Part shown: positions 27,082-36,143 of the stretch, in pieces | Numbering within the stretch: the stretch's first letter is position 1 | Layout of the letters: the number at the start of each line of letters is the position of its first letter | Assembly: GCF_026167665.1 (NCBI RefSeq) | Contig: NZ_CP098740.1 | Span: forward strand, 6,572,001 to 6,636,000 | Reading direction: 5' to 3' | DNA from: Streptomyces drozdowiczii | GTDB taxonomy: Bacteria > Actinomycetota > Actinomycetes > Streptomycetales > Streptomycetaceae | DNA: 64,000 bases | Translations under genes and position numbers: made by a program | The notes under the pieces: model-generated | What the model was told of the DNA's origin: nothing | What the model saw: the letters and a program-made list of their open reading frames with translations, nothing else | Database searches by the model: none

Positions 27082-28527
27082 ATGAAGCCTGCGCGATCCA
27101 GGGCAGCCCTCTTCGGTGCCGCACTGACAACGTTGTCCTCCCTTCTCCTGGGCGCTGTGCCCGCCGTCGCCGCCCCGGAGGCGGCGGTGTGCAACAAGTA
27201 CTGCGACGCGCGGGACCCGGCGCTCAGTCCGCAGGACCGGATCCCCGTCACGGCCGCCGTCGACTCCCGCACGATCGCCCTGCACTTCGACGACACCGAC
27301 GCGATGGGCTGGGGCTCCATCGACAACGGCGCGGCCGGCGACCACGTCTGGCTGGACCGGTCCATGGACGGCGGCCGGACCTGGACGTCCGGCAGCAAGC
27401 TGGGCGACACCGCCGTGCCCTCCGGGGGCCGGGGCTGGCGCACCCAGATGTACAACGTGGACGACTGGAACACCCAGGGCGTCGGAGCCCTGCGCGCCTG
27501 CGGGCAGCCGGCGGGCGGCGGCGCCATCGCCTGCACCCCCTGGGCCCGCACCACCTGGAACGCGGGCAGCAGGAGCACCGCCGCCGCGACCGCCCTGATG
27601 ATGTCGTACGACCGGGGCACCAAACTCTTCGGCGGCAACGGCTGGTGGACGGCGGCCAACGCGCTGACCGCCGTCATCGACAACATCCGGATCACCGGCA
27701 TGGGCAGCTACCGGTACGCCATCGCGGACACGTACGAGAAGAACATCAACGCCCAGGGTGGGCAGTTCCGCAACGAGTACCTGGACGACACCGGCTGGTG
27801 GGGCCTCGCCTGGATCGCCGCCTACGACCTGACGGGGGAGAGCCGCTACCTCGACACCGCACGGGCCGACGCGGACCACATGTTCGCCAACTGGAACGGC
27901 ACCTGCGGCGGCGGGGTCCGGTGGAACACCGGCGGCAACTACAAGAACGCCATCACCAACGAACTCTTCCTCGGCCTCACGGCCGCCCTGCACAACCGCA
28001 TCCCCGGTGACACCGTGTACCTGGACCGGGCGAAGAACGAATGGGACTGGTTCCGGCGCAGCGGCATGATCAACGGCGACCGCATGATCAACGACGGCCT
28101 CGACGGCAACTGCGCCAACAACGGCCAGCCGACCTGGACCTACAACCAGGGCGTCATCCTGGGCGCACTCACCGAACTGCACCGGGCCACCGGCGACCAG
28201 ACCCTCCTGACGACCGCCCGCTTCCTCGCCGACGCGTCCACCGTCCGGCTCCAGACCGACGGCGTCCTGCGCGAACCCGGCGAGGGCGACGGCTGCACCG
28301 GGGACGGCCCCAGCTTCAAGGGCGCCTACGTGCGCGGCCTCGGCACCCTCGACCGCGCGCTCTCCGACCACCCGTACGCCGCACCCCTCACCCGCTGGGC
28401 CGACGCCGCCCACGACCGCGACCGCAACGCCCTCGACCAGTACGGCCCGCACTGGAACGGCGGCGGGGCCACCGACTACGGCTGCCAGCAGAGCGCGCTC
28501 GACCTCCTCAACGCCGCCACCGGCTGA
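27082..28527 (+). CDS. Secreted glycoside hydrolase family 76 (alpha-1,6-mannanase)
   Basis: 481 aa; ATG at 27082 after CGGGAG. Signal peptide about 1-31 (ALFGAALTTLSSLLLGAVPAVAA). An N-terminal segment (about 35-160) precedes the (alpha/alpha)6 catalytic domain. The paired Asp in YLDDTGWWGLAW is the catalytic DD motif of GH76, and GVRWNT, NAITNELFL and TYNQGVILGAL are further family motifs. GH76 enzymes cut alpha-1,6-mannan backbones of yeast and fungal mannoproteins by retention. Likely controlled by the palindrome at 27017. Fits with the GH130 mannoside operon further along. Confidence 0.93.
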   Translation: MKPARSRAALFGAALTTLSSLLLGAVPAVAAPEAAVCNKYCDARDPALSPQDRIPVTAAVDSRTIALHFDDTDAMGWGSIDNGAAGDHVWLDRSMDGGRTWTSGSKLGDTAVPSGGRGWRTQMYNVDDWNTQGVGALRACGQPAGGGAIACTPWARTTWNAGSRSTAAATALMMSYDRGTKLFGGNGWWTAANALTAVIDNIRITGMGSYRYAIADTYEKNINAQGGQFRNEYLDDTGWWGLAWIAAYDLTGESRYLDTARADADHMFANWNGTCGGGVRWNTGGNYKNAITNELFLGLTAALHNRIPGDTVYLDRAKNEWDWFRRSGMINGDRMINDGLDGNCANNGQPTWTYNQGVILGALTELHRATGDQTLLTTARFLADASTVRLQTDGVLREPGEGDGCTGDGPSFKGAYVRGLGTLDRALSDHPYAAPLTRWADAAHDRDRNALDQYGPHWNGGGATDYGCQQSALDLLNAATG

Positions 28528-28535
28528 CCCTCCGG

Positions 28536-28564
28536 GGCGCCCGGCACGCGAAATGCCGGGCGCC
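28536..28564 (+). terminator. Hairpin terminator after the GH76 gene
   Basis: A perfect 11-bp stem, GGCGCCCGGCA (28536-28546) and TGCCGGGCGCC (28554-28564), with a 7-base loop, nine bases after the stop codon. Confidence 0.8.
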
Positions 28565-28604
28565 GTCACCCACGAGGGAACACCCGGCTGAGTACGATCC
28601 CCTG

Positions 28605-30937
28605 ATGAGCGATGCGCATGCGGCCGGGATGATCCGCGTGGTCGGCGCGGCGACGAACAACCTCAGGGACGTCACCGTCGACGTCCCCAAGAAGGCGCTC
28701 ACCGTCGTCACGGGGGTGTCCGGCTCGGGCAAGTCGTCGCTGGTGCTGGACACGATCGCGGCCGAGGCCCAGCGGCTGGTCAACGACGCCTACCCGACCT
28801 TCGTACGCAACCGGCTGCCGCAGCTGCCCGCCCCGAGGTCCAGTCGATGGACGGGCTCACCTTCACGGCGCTGATCGACCAGCGCCGCTTCACCGGCAAC
28901 GCCCGCTCGGTCGTGGCGACCGCCTGCGACGTCGCACCGCTGATGCGGCTGGTGTTCTCCCGGATCGGCGAACCGTCCGCCGGCTACACACCCGCGTACT
29001 CCTTCAACGACCCGACGGGAATGTGCCCGGAGTGCGAGGGCATCGGCACCGTGGTCGACATCGACCCCGCCGAACTCATCGACCCGGAGAAGTCCATCAA
29101 CGACGGGCCCGTCCGGTTCAGCCTGTTCCGGCGGGGCGGATACCGGTGGAAGCGGTTCGCGTACAGCGGTCTGTTCGACCGGGACAAGCCGCTGAAGGAC
29201 TACACGGACGAGGAGATGGACCTCTTCCTCCACGCCGAGCAGCTGAAACTCCCGAACCCGGACCCGGAGTTCCCCAAGACCGCCCGCTTCGACGGCGTCA
29301 TCACCCGCATGCGCGACACCTTCGTCAAGAACCACCCGACGAAGATCTCCGCGCAGGTCCGCGAGGAACTGGACCGCATCACCACCCGCCACACCTGCCC
29401 GGAGTGCCGCGGCACCCGGCTCAACGAGGCGGCCAGGGCCAGCCTGATCGACGGCCGTTCCCTCGCGGACTGGTCGGCCATGTCGGTCACCCGGCTACGG
29501 GAACTGCTGGCGGACACCCACGACCCGCGTGTCGAGCCCGCGCTCGACGGCATCCGCGCCACCCTCGACGCCCTCCGCTCCGTGGGCCTGGGCTACCTCT
29601 CCCTGGACCGGACCTCGTCCACCCTCTCCGGCGGCGAGGCCCAGCGCGTGAAGATCGTCCGCCACCTGGGCAGCGCCCTCACCGACGTCACCTATGTGTT
29701 CGACGAGCCCTCGGTCGGCCTGCACCCCGTGGACGTCCACCTCCTCACCCATCTGCTGCTCCGGCTGCGGGACTCGGGCAACACCGTGCTGGTGGTCGAG
29801 CACCACCGGCAGATGATCGACATCGCGGACCACGTCATCGACGTCGGCCCGGGCGCCGGGGCCGACGGCGGGCGGATCGAGTTCGAGGGCACGCCGGACG
29901 CGCTGCGGACGAGCGGAACCGTGACCGGGCGGCTGCTCGGCACTCCCCTGGAGGTCGCGACCACCGCCCGCCCCCGGCAGGGCTCCGCCGTCGTCCGGAA
30001 GGCCCGGGCCAACAACCTGACCGGCTTCGACGCCGAGATCCCGCTCGGCGTCCTCACCGCCGTCACCGGAGTCGCCGGCTCCGGCAAGAGCTCCCTCGCC
30101 ACCCGGGAACTCCCCTCCCAGCACCCCGAGTTCACCGTCGTGGGCCAGGACCCGCTGCGCGGCGGGCAGCGGTCCACCTCGCTCTCCGTCCTCGGCGTCG
30201 CCGACCACGTCCGGGGCGCGTTCGCCGGGGCATCGGACCTGGACCCGTCCTGGTTCAGCTTCAACTCCAAGGGCGCCTGCCCCGCCTGCCGGGGCAAGGG
30301 CCACCTCACCACCGAGCTGGCCTTCCTGGACGACGTCTCCACGCCGTGCGACGTCTGCGGCGGCCTGCGCTTCAACGACACCGCCCTCGCCGTCACGGTA
30401 CGCGGCAGCACCATCGCCGACGTGCTCTCCATGGCCGCACACGAACTCGCGGACCAGTTCCCCGACGACCCCGGGATCGTCGCGGCGATGTCCTGGCAGC
30501 AACGCGTCGGCCTCGGCTACATCGCCGTCGGCCAGTCCCTCGACACCCTCTCCGGCGGCGAGAAGCAGCGCCTCCTCCTGGCGCGCCACCTCAACGGCGT
30601 GGACGACATGGCCGGCGAACGGATCGTCCTGGACGAGCCGACCACCGGACTGCACCCCAGCGACGTGGACCGGATCAACGTGCTCTTCGACGACCTCCTG
30701 GAGGCCGGTGCCACGCTCGTCGTGGTCGAGCACAACCTCCGCGTCGTCGCCCGCGCCGACCACGTCATCGACATCGGGCCCGGTGCCGGCACCGACGGCG
30801 GCCGGATCGTCTTCACCGGCACCCCCGCCGCCCTCCTCCGCGACGACACCTCGCTGACCGGCCGCGCCCTCCGGCTCGCCTCCGCCCCGGAGACCCGGAC
30901 GCGCCGTAAGAAGACCCGTGGCCGTACGGCAGAGTAG
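28605..30937 (+). pseudogene. UvrA-like ABC ATPase (excinuclease-type resistance protein) with a frameshift
   Basis: The N-terminus (ATG 28605, Walker A GVSGSGKSS) reads in one frame to about 28835; the rest (701 codons) is in another. At 28833-28837 the reading would continue as Ala-Pro-Glu-Val-Gln-Ser-Met if one G were added, so a single base is missing. The remainder is intact: zinc-finger CxxC pairs (CPECEG, CPECRG, CPACRG, CDVCGG), second Walker A GVAGSGKSS, signatures LSGGEAQR and LSGGEKQR, Walker B YVFDEPS and IVLDEPT. Total about 777 aa, the length of short UvrA-like proteins linked to DNA-binding drug resistance. It may be a sequencing error, a true pseudogene, or a product restarted at ATG 28847 without its first Walker A. 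Confidence 0.85.
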
Positions 30938-30941
30938 GGGC

Positions 30942-31445
30942 ATGCCGACCTACGCGACCATGCCGTACCACCTGGAGACCGAGCGACTGATCCTTCGCCC
31001 CTGGGCCGAATCCGACGCCCCCGACTTCAGCCGACTCCTCTCCGAACGCGGCGAGGAGAACCACACCGTGGAGCGCGCCCGCAAGGCCATCGCCGGTCTC
31101 CTCGCCGGCACGGAGAACACCGGCATCGCGCTGCTCCCCATCCAGCGCCGGGACGAGGGCGACTTCATCGGATACTGCGGACTGATCATCGGCCGCTCCA
31201 CCCTGGAGGAGCCCGAGATCGCCTACGAACTCTTCCGGCGAGCGCACAACAAGGGCTACGCCACCGAGGCCGCCCGCGCCGTGGTCGGCGCCGCCGCCGC
31301 GACCGGGCGGCGACGGCTCTGGTCGACCGTCGGCACCTGGAACGCGCCCTCGCTCCGCGTCCTGGAGAAGCTCGACTTCGTACGGGACCACCTCTCCATG
31401 GAGGAGAACGGCGAAGTCGTCTGGCTCACCCGCGAGTTGCCGTAG
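30942..31445 (+). CDS. GNAT-family acetyltransferase, RimJ/RimL-like
   Basis: 167 aa; ATG at 30942 with GTAGGGG directly upstream, four bases after the UvrA-like stop, so it is probably co-transcribed. Motifs: LETERLILRPWAESDAPDF (the standard opening), EPEIAYELFRRAHNKGYATEAARAVV (acetyl-CoA site) and GTWNAPSLRVLEKLDFV. The family acetylates protein N-termini or small amines; here the target is unknown. Confidence 0.9.
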   Translation: MPTYATMPYHLETERLILRPWAESDAPDFSRLLSERGEENHTVERARKAIAGLLAGTENTGIALLPIQRRDEGDFIGYCGLIIGRSTLEEPEIAYELFRRAHNKGYATEAARAVVGAAAATGRRRLWSTVGTWNAPSLRVLEKLDFVRDHLSMEENGEVVWLTRELP

Positions 31446-31448
31446 CCA

Positions 31449-32363
31449 TCACGTCCGACGCCGGTACGCGAACACCCACCGGTTCCCCTCCAACGCGTCG
31501 TTCGGCTCCGGCAGCGGACCGCGCCCGTGGCGGCGGGTGAACTCGAAGGGCGTGTGCGTCGACGCGGACCAGCCCCTCGCGGCGAGCCGGCCCGCCGAGT
31601 CGGGGCGCGGGCCCGGGTCGAAGAGGCCCAGCAGGTCGATGCCGATCTGTTCACGCGTCGCCGTGTAGATCGCGCTGTCCCGGTACGCCATGAGGTCCGC
31701 CTCCAGCTTCGCCTCGAAGGCCAGGGCGCTCCCCTCGGTGGCCAGCAGGTCCACGGTGTCCACGAGATACGTCTCGGCCGGGCCCGGCAGGTAGAACAAC
31801 AGCCCCTCCGCCAGCCAGATGCTCGGCGCCGCCGGGTCGAAGCCCGAAGCGGTCAGCGCGGTGACCCAGTCGTCGCGCAGGTCGACCGGGATCGGCACCC
31901 GCTTCACCTTCGGCGCGGCCGACAGGCCCGCGAGGACCTGGTGCTTGAAGGCCAGCACGCCCGCCCGGTCGACCTCGAAGAACACACAGTCCGACGGCCA
32001 GTCCAGCCGGAACGCCCGGGTGTCCAGCCCGGCCCCCAGCAGCACCACCTGGCGGGCGCCCGTCAGCACCGACCGTACGACGAAGTCGTCCAGGACCCGC
32101 GTCCGCAGCCCGAAGTAGCGGGCGAACCGGCCCCACAACGCGTTCTCGTCCCCGTCGGGCACCTCCTCGATCCGCACCGGCCACCCGTCGCAGGCCGGCG
32201 CGGCCCGCACGAAGTGCTCGGCGTAGACGTCGCGGGCCAGGCTGTCGCCGCGACGGGTCTCGATCGCCCGGGCGGCGGCGACCAGGAGGGCGGTCAGCCC
32301 CACACCCCCGCCCACGCCCCCCGCAGCCAGCTCCTCGGACGTCGTACCGCATACCTCGTTCAT
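31449..32363 (-). CDS. SAM-dependent methyltransferase, LCM/TIGR00027 type
   Basis: 304 aa; ATG at 32363, preceded by GGAGGGAAG and overlapping the alcohol dehydrogenase stop as ATGA. SAM-binding motif VVLLGAGLDTRAFRLDWP (about 105-122), then FFEVDRAGVLAFK, VPIPVDLRDDW and SIWLAEGLLFYLP, all hallmarks of the leucine-carboxyl-methyltransferase-like (PPM) family. Members O-methylate carboxylates or hydroxyls of small molecules. As the last gene of the furan-synthase operon it is a candidate tailoring O-methyltransferase for the furan product. Confidence 0.9.
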   Translation of the reverse strand: MNEVCGTTSEELAAGGVGGGVGLTALLVAAARAIETRRGDSLARDVYAEHFVRAAPACDGWPVRIEEVPDGDENALWGRFARYFGLRTRVLDDFVVRSVLTGARQVVLLGAGLDTRAFRLDWPSDCVFFEVDRAGVLAFKHQVLAGLSAAPKVKRVPIPVDLRDDWVTALTASGFDPAAPSIWLAEGLLFYLPGPAETYLVDTVDLLATEGSALAFEAKLEADLMAYRDSAIYTATREQIGIDLLGLFDPGPRPDSAGRLAARGWSASTHTPFEFTRRHGRGPLPEPNDALEGNRWVFAYRRRT

Positions 32364-33472
32364 CGGCTTCTTCCCTCCGGAATCAGGACGGGTTTGACCA
32401 CCCGGCCCGCTTCGCAGTCGCGTTCGGCCTCGTTGATCTCGGCCAGGGGATAGGTACGGATCAGCTGGTCGAAGGGGAACCGCCCGGCCCGCCACAGCTG
32501 CGTGAGTACGGGGATCAGCAGCGCCGGCACCGCGTCCCCCTCGCAGATGTGGCGGACGCTCCGGCCCCGGTCCAGCGTCCCCGGCTCCAGCGCCAGGGCG
32601 GTGTGCAGCCGCGCCACCAGCCCCAGCGTCCCGGTCGGGCGCAGCGCCAGGAGCGCGTCGTTGATCAGCGCCGGCGACGCCGTCGTGTCCAGCGCGTACC
32701 GCGCGCCGCCGTCCGTCAGCCCGCGGACGCGCTCCGGCAGCCCGGCCGCGTCGGCGGACAGCGGGACGGCGCCGAACCGCTCGGCGAGCTCCAGCCGCTG
32801 CGGCAGCCGGTCCACCGCCACGACCGGCACACCGGCCGCCCGCGCCGCCATGACCGCGGCGAGCCCTACCGCCCCGGCACCGAGGACCACCAGCGGGTCG
32901 CCGGGACCGGCGCGGAAGGTGTTCAGCACCGCCCCGGCCCCGGTGAGGAAGCCGCAGCCGAGCGGCCCGAGCAGTTCGACGGGCAGCGCGGGATCGACGC
33001 GGACGGCGTTGCGGGCGGACACGAGCGCGTAATCGGCGAACGAGGACTGGCCGAACCACCGGGGTGCCAGCGCCTTCCCGTCCGCGTCGCCGAGCCGGGA
33101 CGGCTCCCGCGCACGTCCGCCGAAGAGGTTGAGGGCGGCGAAGGAGTCGCAGTACGCGGGGGCCGCGCCCCGGCAGTTCCGGCAGTGCCCGCAGGAGTCG
33201 AAGCTCAGCACCACAGGGTCGCCGACGCGGATCTCCGTACCGGGCCCGCCGCCCGACCCCACGACGACCCCGGCCCCCTCGTGACCGAGGACCGCCGGCA
33301 GCGGGCTGCGCCCGGCCGACCGGCGCACCGCGAGGTCGGTCCGGCACATCCCGGCGCCCGCGATCTCCACCAGCAGCTCACCGGCGGCGGGCTCGGTGTG
33401 CAGGACGACGTCCTCGACCGCGAACGGCTCCTCGTACGCGCGCAGCACCGCCGCCCGGAATCTCCTGGTCAC
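32360..33472 (-). CDS. Zinc-dependent alcohol dehydrogenase (aryl-alcohol type)
   Basis: 370 aa from the GTG at 33472, preceded by GGAGGCGCC; the start overlaps the aldehyde dehydrogenase stop as GTGA. Catalytic zinc ligands Cys in GAGMCRTD and His in LGHEGAGVV; structural zinc cysteines in CGHCRNCRGAAPAYC; Rossmann motif VVLGAGAVGLAAV. Overall similar to benzyl/aryl-alcohol dehydrogenases. In this operon it could oxidise or reduce the hydroxymethyl/aldehyde group of a furan made by the MfnB-like enzyme; that role is inference from context. Confidence 0.92.
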   Translation of the reverse strand: MTRRFRAAVLRAYEEPFAVEDVVLHTEPAAGELLVEIAGAGMCRTDLAVRRSAGRSPLPAVLGHEGAGVVVGSGGGPGTEIRVGDPVVLSFDSCGHCRNCRGAAPAYCDSFAALNLFGGRAREPSRLGDADGKALAPRWFGQSSFADYALVSARNAVRVDPALPVELLGPLGCGFLTGAGAVLNTFRAGPGDPLVVLGAGAVGLAAVMAARAAGVPVVAVDRLPQRLELAERFGAVPLSADAAGLPERVRGLTDGGARYALDTTASPALINDALLALRPTGTLGLVARLHTALALEPGTLDRGRSVRHICEGDAVPALLIPVLTQLWRAGRFPFDQLIRTYPLAEINEAERDCEAGRVVKPVLIPEGRSR

Positions 33473-34854
33473 GGCGCCTCCGGGCAGTGGACGACGAACG
33501 GCCGCAGATTTCCGTACAGCCCCCACGGCCCGCCCGCGACGCCGACCCCGCTGTCCTTGATCCCGGCGAACGGCTGGGCGAGCGACAGTTCGGCGTGATG
33601 GTTGATCCAGGCCGTGCCGCACTCCAGCCGGTCCGCCACCGCCTCCGCCCGGTCGAGATCAGTGCCCCAGACGGAGCCGCCGAGGCCGAAGCCCGTGCCG
33701 TTGGCCGCGGCGACCGCCTCGTCGACGCTCCCGTACGGCAGCACCGGCAGGACCGGCCCGAACTGCTCCTCGGTCACCACCGCGCTGTCCGGCGGCACAT
33801 CGGTGAGGACCGTCGGCGCGAAGAAGTGGCCGGGCCTGTCCAGCCGGTGGCCGCCGGCCGCGGCCCGGGCGCCGTCGGCCAGGGCCCGTGCGGTCAGCTC
33901 CGCCACCCGGGCCAGCTGCGGGGCGTTGTTGACCGGACCGATGCGGGTGTCCGGGTCCAGACCGCTGCCCACCGCGACGGACTTCGCCCGCAGGGCCAGC
34001 GCCTCGACCACCTCCGCGTGCAGCCGGGCGGGGGCGTACACCCGCTTGACCGCCATGCAGACCTGCCCGCAGTTGCGGAACGCGGCCCAGAACAGCCGGT
34101 CCGCGACCCCCTCCACATCGACGTCGTCCAGCAGGACGGCCGCGTCGTTCCCGCCCAGTTCCAGGGTGACCCGGGCGAGGGAGGCCGCCGCCCCCTCGGC
34201 GACCGCCCGCCCGGTGGGCACCGAACCGGTGAAGGTGACGTGCCGGATGCCCGGATGCGAGGCGAGGCGCGCCCCGAGGGGTTCGCGCCCGGTGACCACG
34301 GTCAGCACGTCCTCGGGCAGGACGGCCGCCAGCACGGACCCCAGCAGCCGGGTGGCCAGGGGGGTGTACGGGGACGGTTTGAGGACCACGGTGTTGCCCG
34401 CCGCGAGCGCGGGCGCGAACTTCGCCGCCGCCAGTTGCAGCGGGAAGTTCCACGGCACGATCGCGGCCACCGGCCCGACGGGACGCCAGCGGACCTCGCT
34501 GCGCACGGGCCGCCCGTCGCCGATCCGCCGCGTCCTCGGGGCCAGGTCCGCGAAGTACCGCAGCCGGGCCGCCGTGCGGGCGACCTCGGCGTACGACTCG
34601 GCCAGCGGCTTGCCCTGCTCCCGGGTGAGCAGCCGCGCCAGCCCGTCACCGGCCGCCTCCACGGCGTCGGCCGCGCCGCTCAGCGCGTGCGTCCGGGCGG
34701 CGGCGTCGGCCCGCCACCCGGCCCAGGCCCGGTGCGCCCGGCCGACCACCGCGTCCAGCTCGTCCGGCCGCATGTCGGGGGCCTCGCCGCAGGTCTCCCC
34801 GGTGGCCGGGTCGGTCACGGAGATCCCGCGCCCCGCCTCGTCGGAGGTCCGCAT
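33469..34854 (-). CDS. Aldehyde dehydrogenase (NAD(P)+-dependent)
   Basis: 461 aa from the ATG at 34854; this starts seven bases after the MfnB-like stop. ALDH motifs in order: PWNFPLQLAAAKFAPALAAG, KPSPYTPL, FTGSVPTGR, catalytic Glu in LELGGND, catalytic Cys in NCGQVCMAVKR, and EEQFGPVLPV. Both catalytic residues are present. Most like succinate-semialdehyde/aromatic-aldehyde dehydrogenases. In context it could oxidise the furan aldehyde to a carboxylate, giving a substrate for the methyltransferase two genes on. Confidence 0.93.
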   Translation of the reverse strand: MRTSDEAGRGISVTDPATGETCGEAPDMRPDELDAVVGRAHRAWAGWRADAAARTHALSGAADAVEAAGDGLARLLTREQGKPLAESYAEVARTAARLRYFADLAPRTRRIGDGRPVRSEVRWRPVGPVAAIVPWNFPLQLAAAKFAPALAAGNTVVLKPSPYTPLATRLLGSVLAAVLPEDVLTVVTGREPLGARLASHPGIRHVTFTGSVPTGRAVAEGAAASLARVTLELGGNDAAVLLDDVDVEGVADRLFWAAFRNCGQVCMAVKRVYAPARLHAEVVEALALRAKSVAVGSGLDPDTRIGPVNNAPQLARVAELTARALADGARAAAGGHRLDRPGHFFAPTVLTDVPPDSAVVTEEQFGPVLPVLPYGSVDEAVAAANGTGFGLGGSVWGTDLDRAEAVADRLECGTAWINHHAELSLAQPFAGIKDSGVGVAGGPWGLYGNLRPFVVHCPEAP

Positions 34855-34861
34855 CCGGCGG

Positions 34862-35617
34862 TCAGCCCGCGAGGGTGACGCCGGCCGCGAACTCCCGGGC
34901 GTGCCGGTCCATCTCCGCCCGGAACGCCGCCACCAGATGCGGCTGAATCCTTCCGGCATTGCGGTCACCGCCCTCGCAGACCGCCCCGCGCACCCCCACG
35001 ATGTCCGTGCCGATCCGGGTCAGCGTCGCGAGGTCCGCCTGCTTCACGCTGCCCGCGAGGGCCGCGAGCAGCCCGGAGGCGTGGGCGAGACCGACGAACT
35101 CCGCGCAGACGTCCGGCGGTACGTGGTCGAACAGCCGGGAGCCGTCCTTGATCGCCGTGTCGAGCATGGCCGCGTCGGCACCGGACCGGGCCGCGATGTC
35201 GGGGAGGGCGAGCGGATTGACGCATCCGACGCGGTGGGCGTCGGCATACCCGGAGGCGACGACCAGCGCCTCCGGACGGTAGTCCTTCACCGCCCGGACG
35301 ACGGCCCGCATGACGTCGATGCCCTGGTCGGGCGTCGTGCACCCGTAGAGCCCGACCTTGATGTACGTGGCCCCGGAGACGACGGCCCCGAGCGCCGCCT
35401 GCGCCACCGTGCCGGGCTTGTACGGGACGTCGCCCACGGTCGCGGACACCGGCTTGCCGGCCGGGACCGCCTCCCGGATCTCCCTGATCACCCAGGGGAA
35501 GTTGGCGCCGAGCGACCCCTCGTCGGGCTTCTTCACATCGACGATGTCGAGATACTCCGCCGCCTTCGCACAGTCGACGGCTTCCTCGACGCTGTCCGGA
35601 GAGATGAGAAGCAACAC
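34862..35617 (-). CDS. mfnB: MfnB-type (5-formylfuran-3-yl)methyl phosphate synthase
   Basis: 251 aa; GTG at 35617, eight bases from AAGGAG. TIM-barrel enzyme that in methanogens and some methylotrophs joins two glyceraldehyde 3-phosphates into a furan aldehyde phosphate for methanofuran. Family motifs are strong: [67 protein letters not shown] and [15 protein letters not shown]. Lys29, Lys87, Lys157, Asp27 and Asp153 are the counterparts of the archaeal active-site residues (offset by two). It is the first gene of a four-gene operon with two dehydrogenases and a methyltransferase. No other methanofuran genes are in the window, so the furan probably goes to another product. Confidence 0.93.
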   Translation of the reverse strand: MLLLISPDSVEEAVDCAKAAEYLDIVDVKKPDEGSLGANFPWVIREIREAVPAGKPVSATVGDVPYKPGTVAQAALGAVVSGATYIKVGLYGCTTPDQGIDVMRAVVRAVKDYRPEALVVASGYADAHRVGCVNPLALPDIAARSGADAAMLDTAIKDGSRLFDHVPPDVCAEFVGLAHASGLLAALAGSVKQADLATLTRIGTDIVGVRGAVCEGGDRNAGRIQPHLVAAFRAEMDRHAREFAAGVTLAG

Positions 35618-35790
35618 CTTGGGCTCCTTCCGCCGCAGGGGTGCGGATCACCAGGTTGACCTGCGGTGCGCTCATCATTTCCGCCGCCCAGGGGCCCCGG
35701 TAGAGCGCGCGGGACCCCCTGGGAGCACAGCGCCCGCGCGCAATGCGCCGCACACCCCGGCGCAGGGGAGCACCGTGGGATCATGCGGGG

Positions 35791-36078
35791 ATGAGCAGTG
35801 ACCTGGAAGTGAGCGCCTTGGCCGTCAACATCACGATCCCGGCGGAGCTCCGCTGGACCGACACCCGGCGCGGGACGGAGTTCCAGCTGACCACCCTCAA
35901 CATCAGGCTCCTCCCCGACGGCCACCTCGCCGCGAAGGCGTACGGCAGGCCGGTGGAGGGCGGCCGGGGCGCGTACGTCTCGTTCCCGGTGCCCGACCGG
36001 CCCGAACTGGCGGCCCTGGTCGCCGAAGGGGCGAGCCGCGCCGGCACGTTGTGGGCCGCCCATCGCGGCCTGGGCTGA
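35791..36078 (+). CDS. Small conserved-looking protein of unknown function
   Basis: 95 aa; ATG at 35791 after GCGGGG. No signal peptide or membrane segment. Beta-strand pattern: VNITIPAELRWTDTRRGTEF, LTTLNIRLLPDGHLAAKAYG and AYVSFPVPDRPELAALV. Codon usage fits a Streptomyces gene. It is divergent from the furan operon (173 bases between starts). I do not recognise it. Confidence 0.65.
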   Translation: MSSDLEVSALAVNITIPAELRWTDTRRGTEFQLTTLNIRLLPDGHLAAKAYGRPVEGGRGAYVSFPVPDRPELAALVAEGASRAGTLWAAHRGLG

Positions 36079-36100
36079 GCCCGGCGGCGTACGCACGAGG

Positions 36101-36125
36101 CCCCGCGAGCGGACCGCTCGCGGGG
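36101..36125. terminator. Bidirectional hairpin between the 95-aa gene and GH30
   Basis: CCCCGCGAGCGG (36101-36112) pairs with CCGCTCGCGGGG (36114-36125); realistic loop GGACC. It lies in the 65-base gap between convergent genes. Confidence 0.8.
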
Positions 36126-36143
36126 GCACACGGACGGGGGTGC

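Noticed and set aside
31449..33347. 632-codon minus-strand frame extending the methyltransferase upstream
   Set aside because: The extra N-terminus is the alcohol dehydrogenase gene read in the wrong frame; ATG 32363 has a strong ribosome-binding site.
35618..35700. Short minus-strand open frame ([14 protein letters not shown]...) upstream of mfnB
   Set aside because: It runs into mfnB in another frame, has no clear ribosome-binding site and no recognisable domain.
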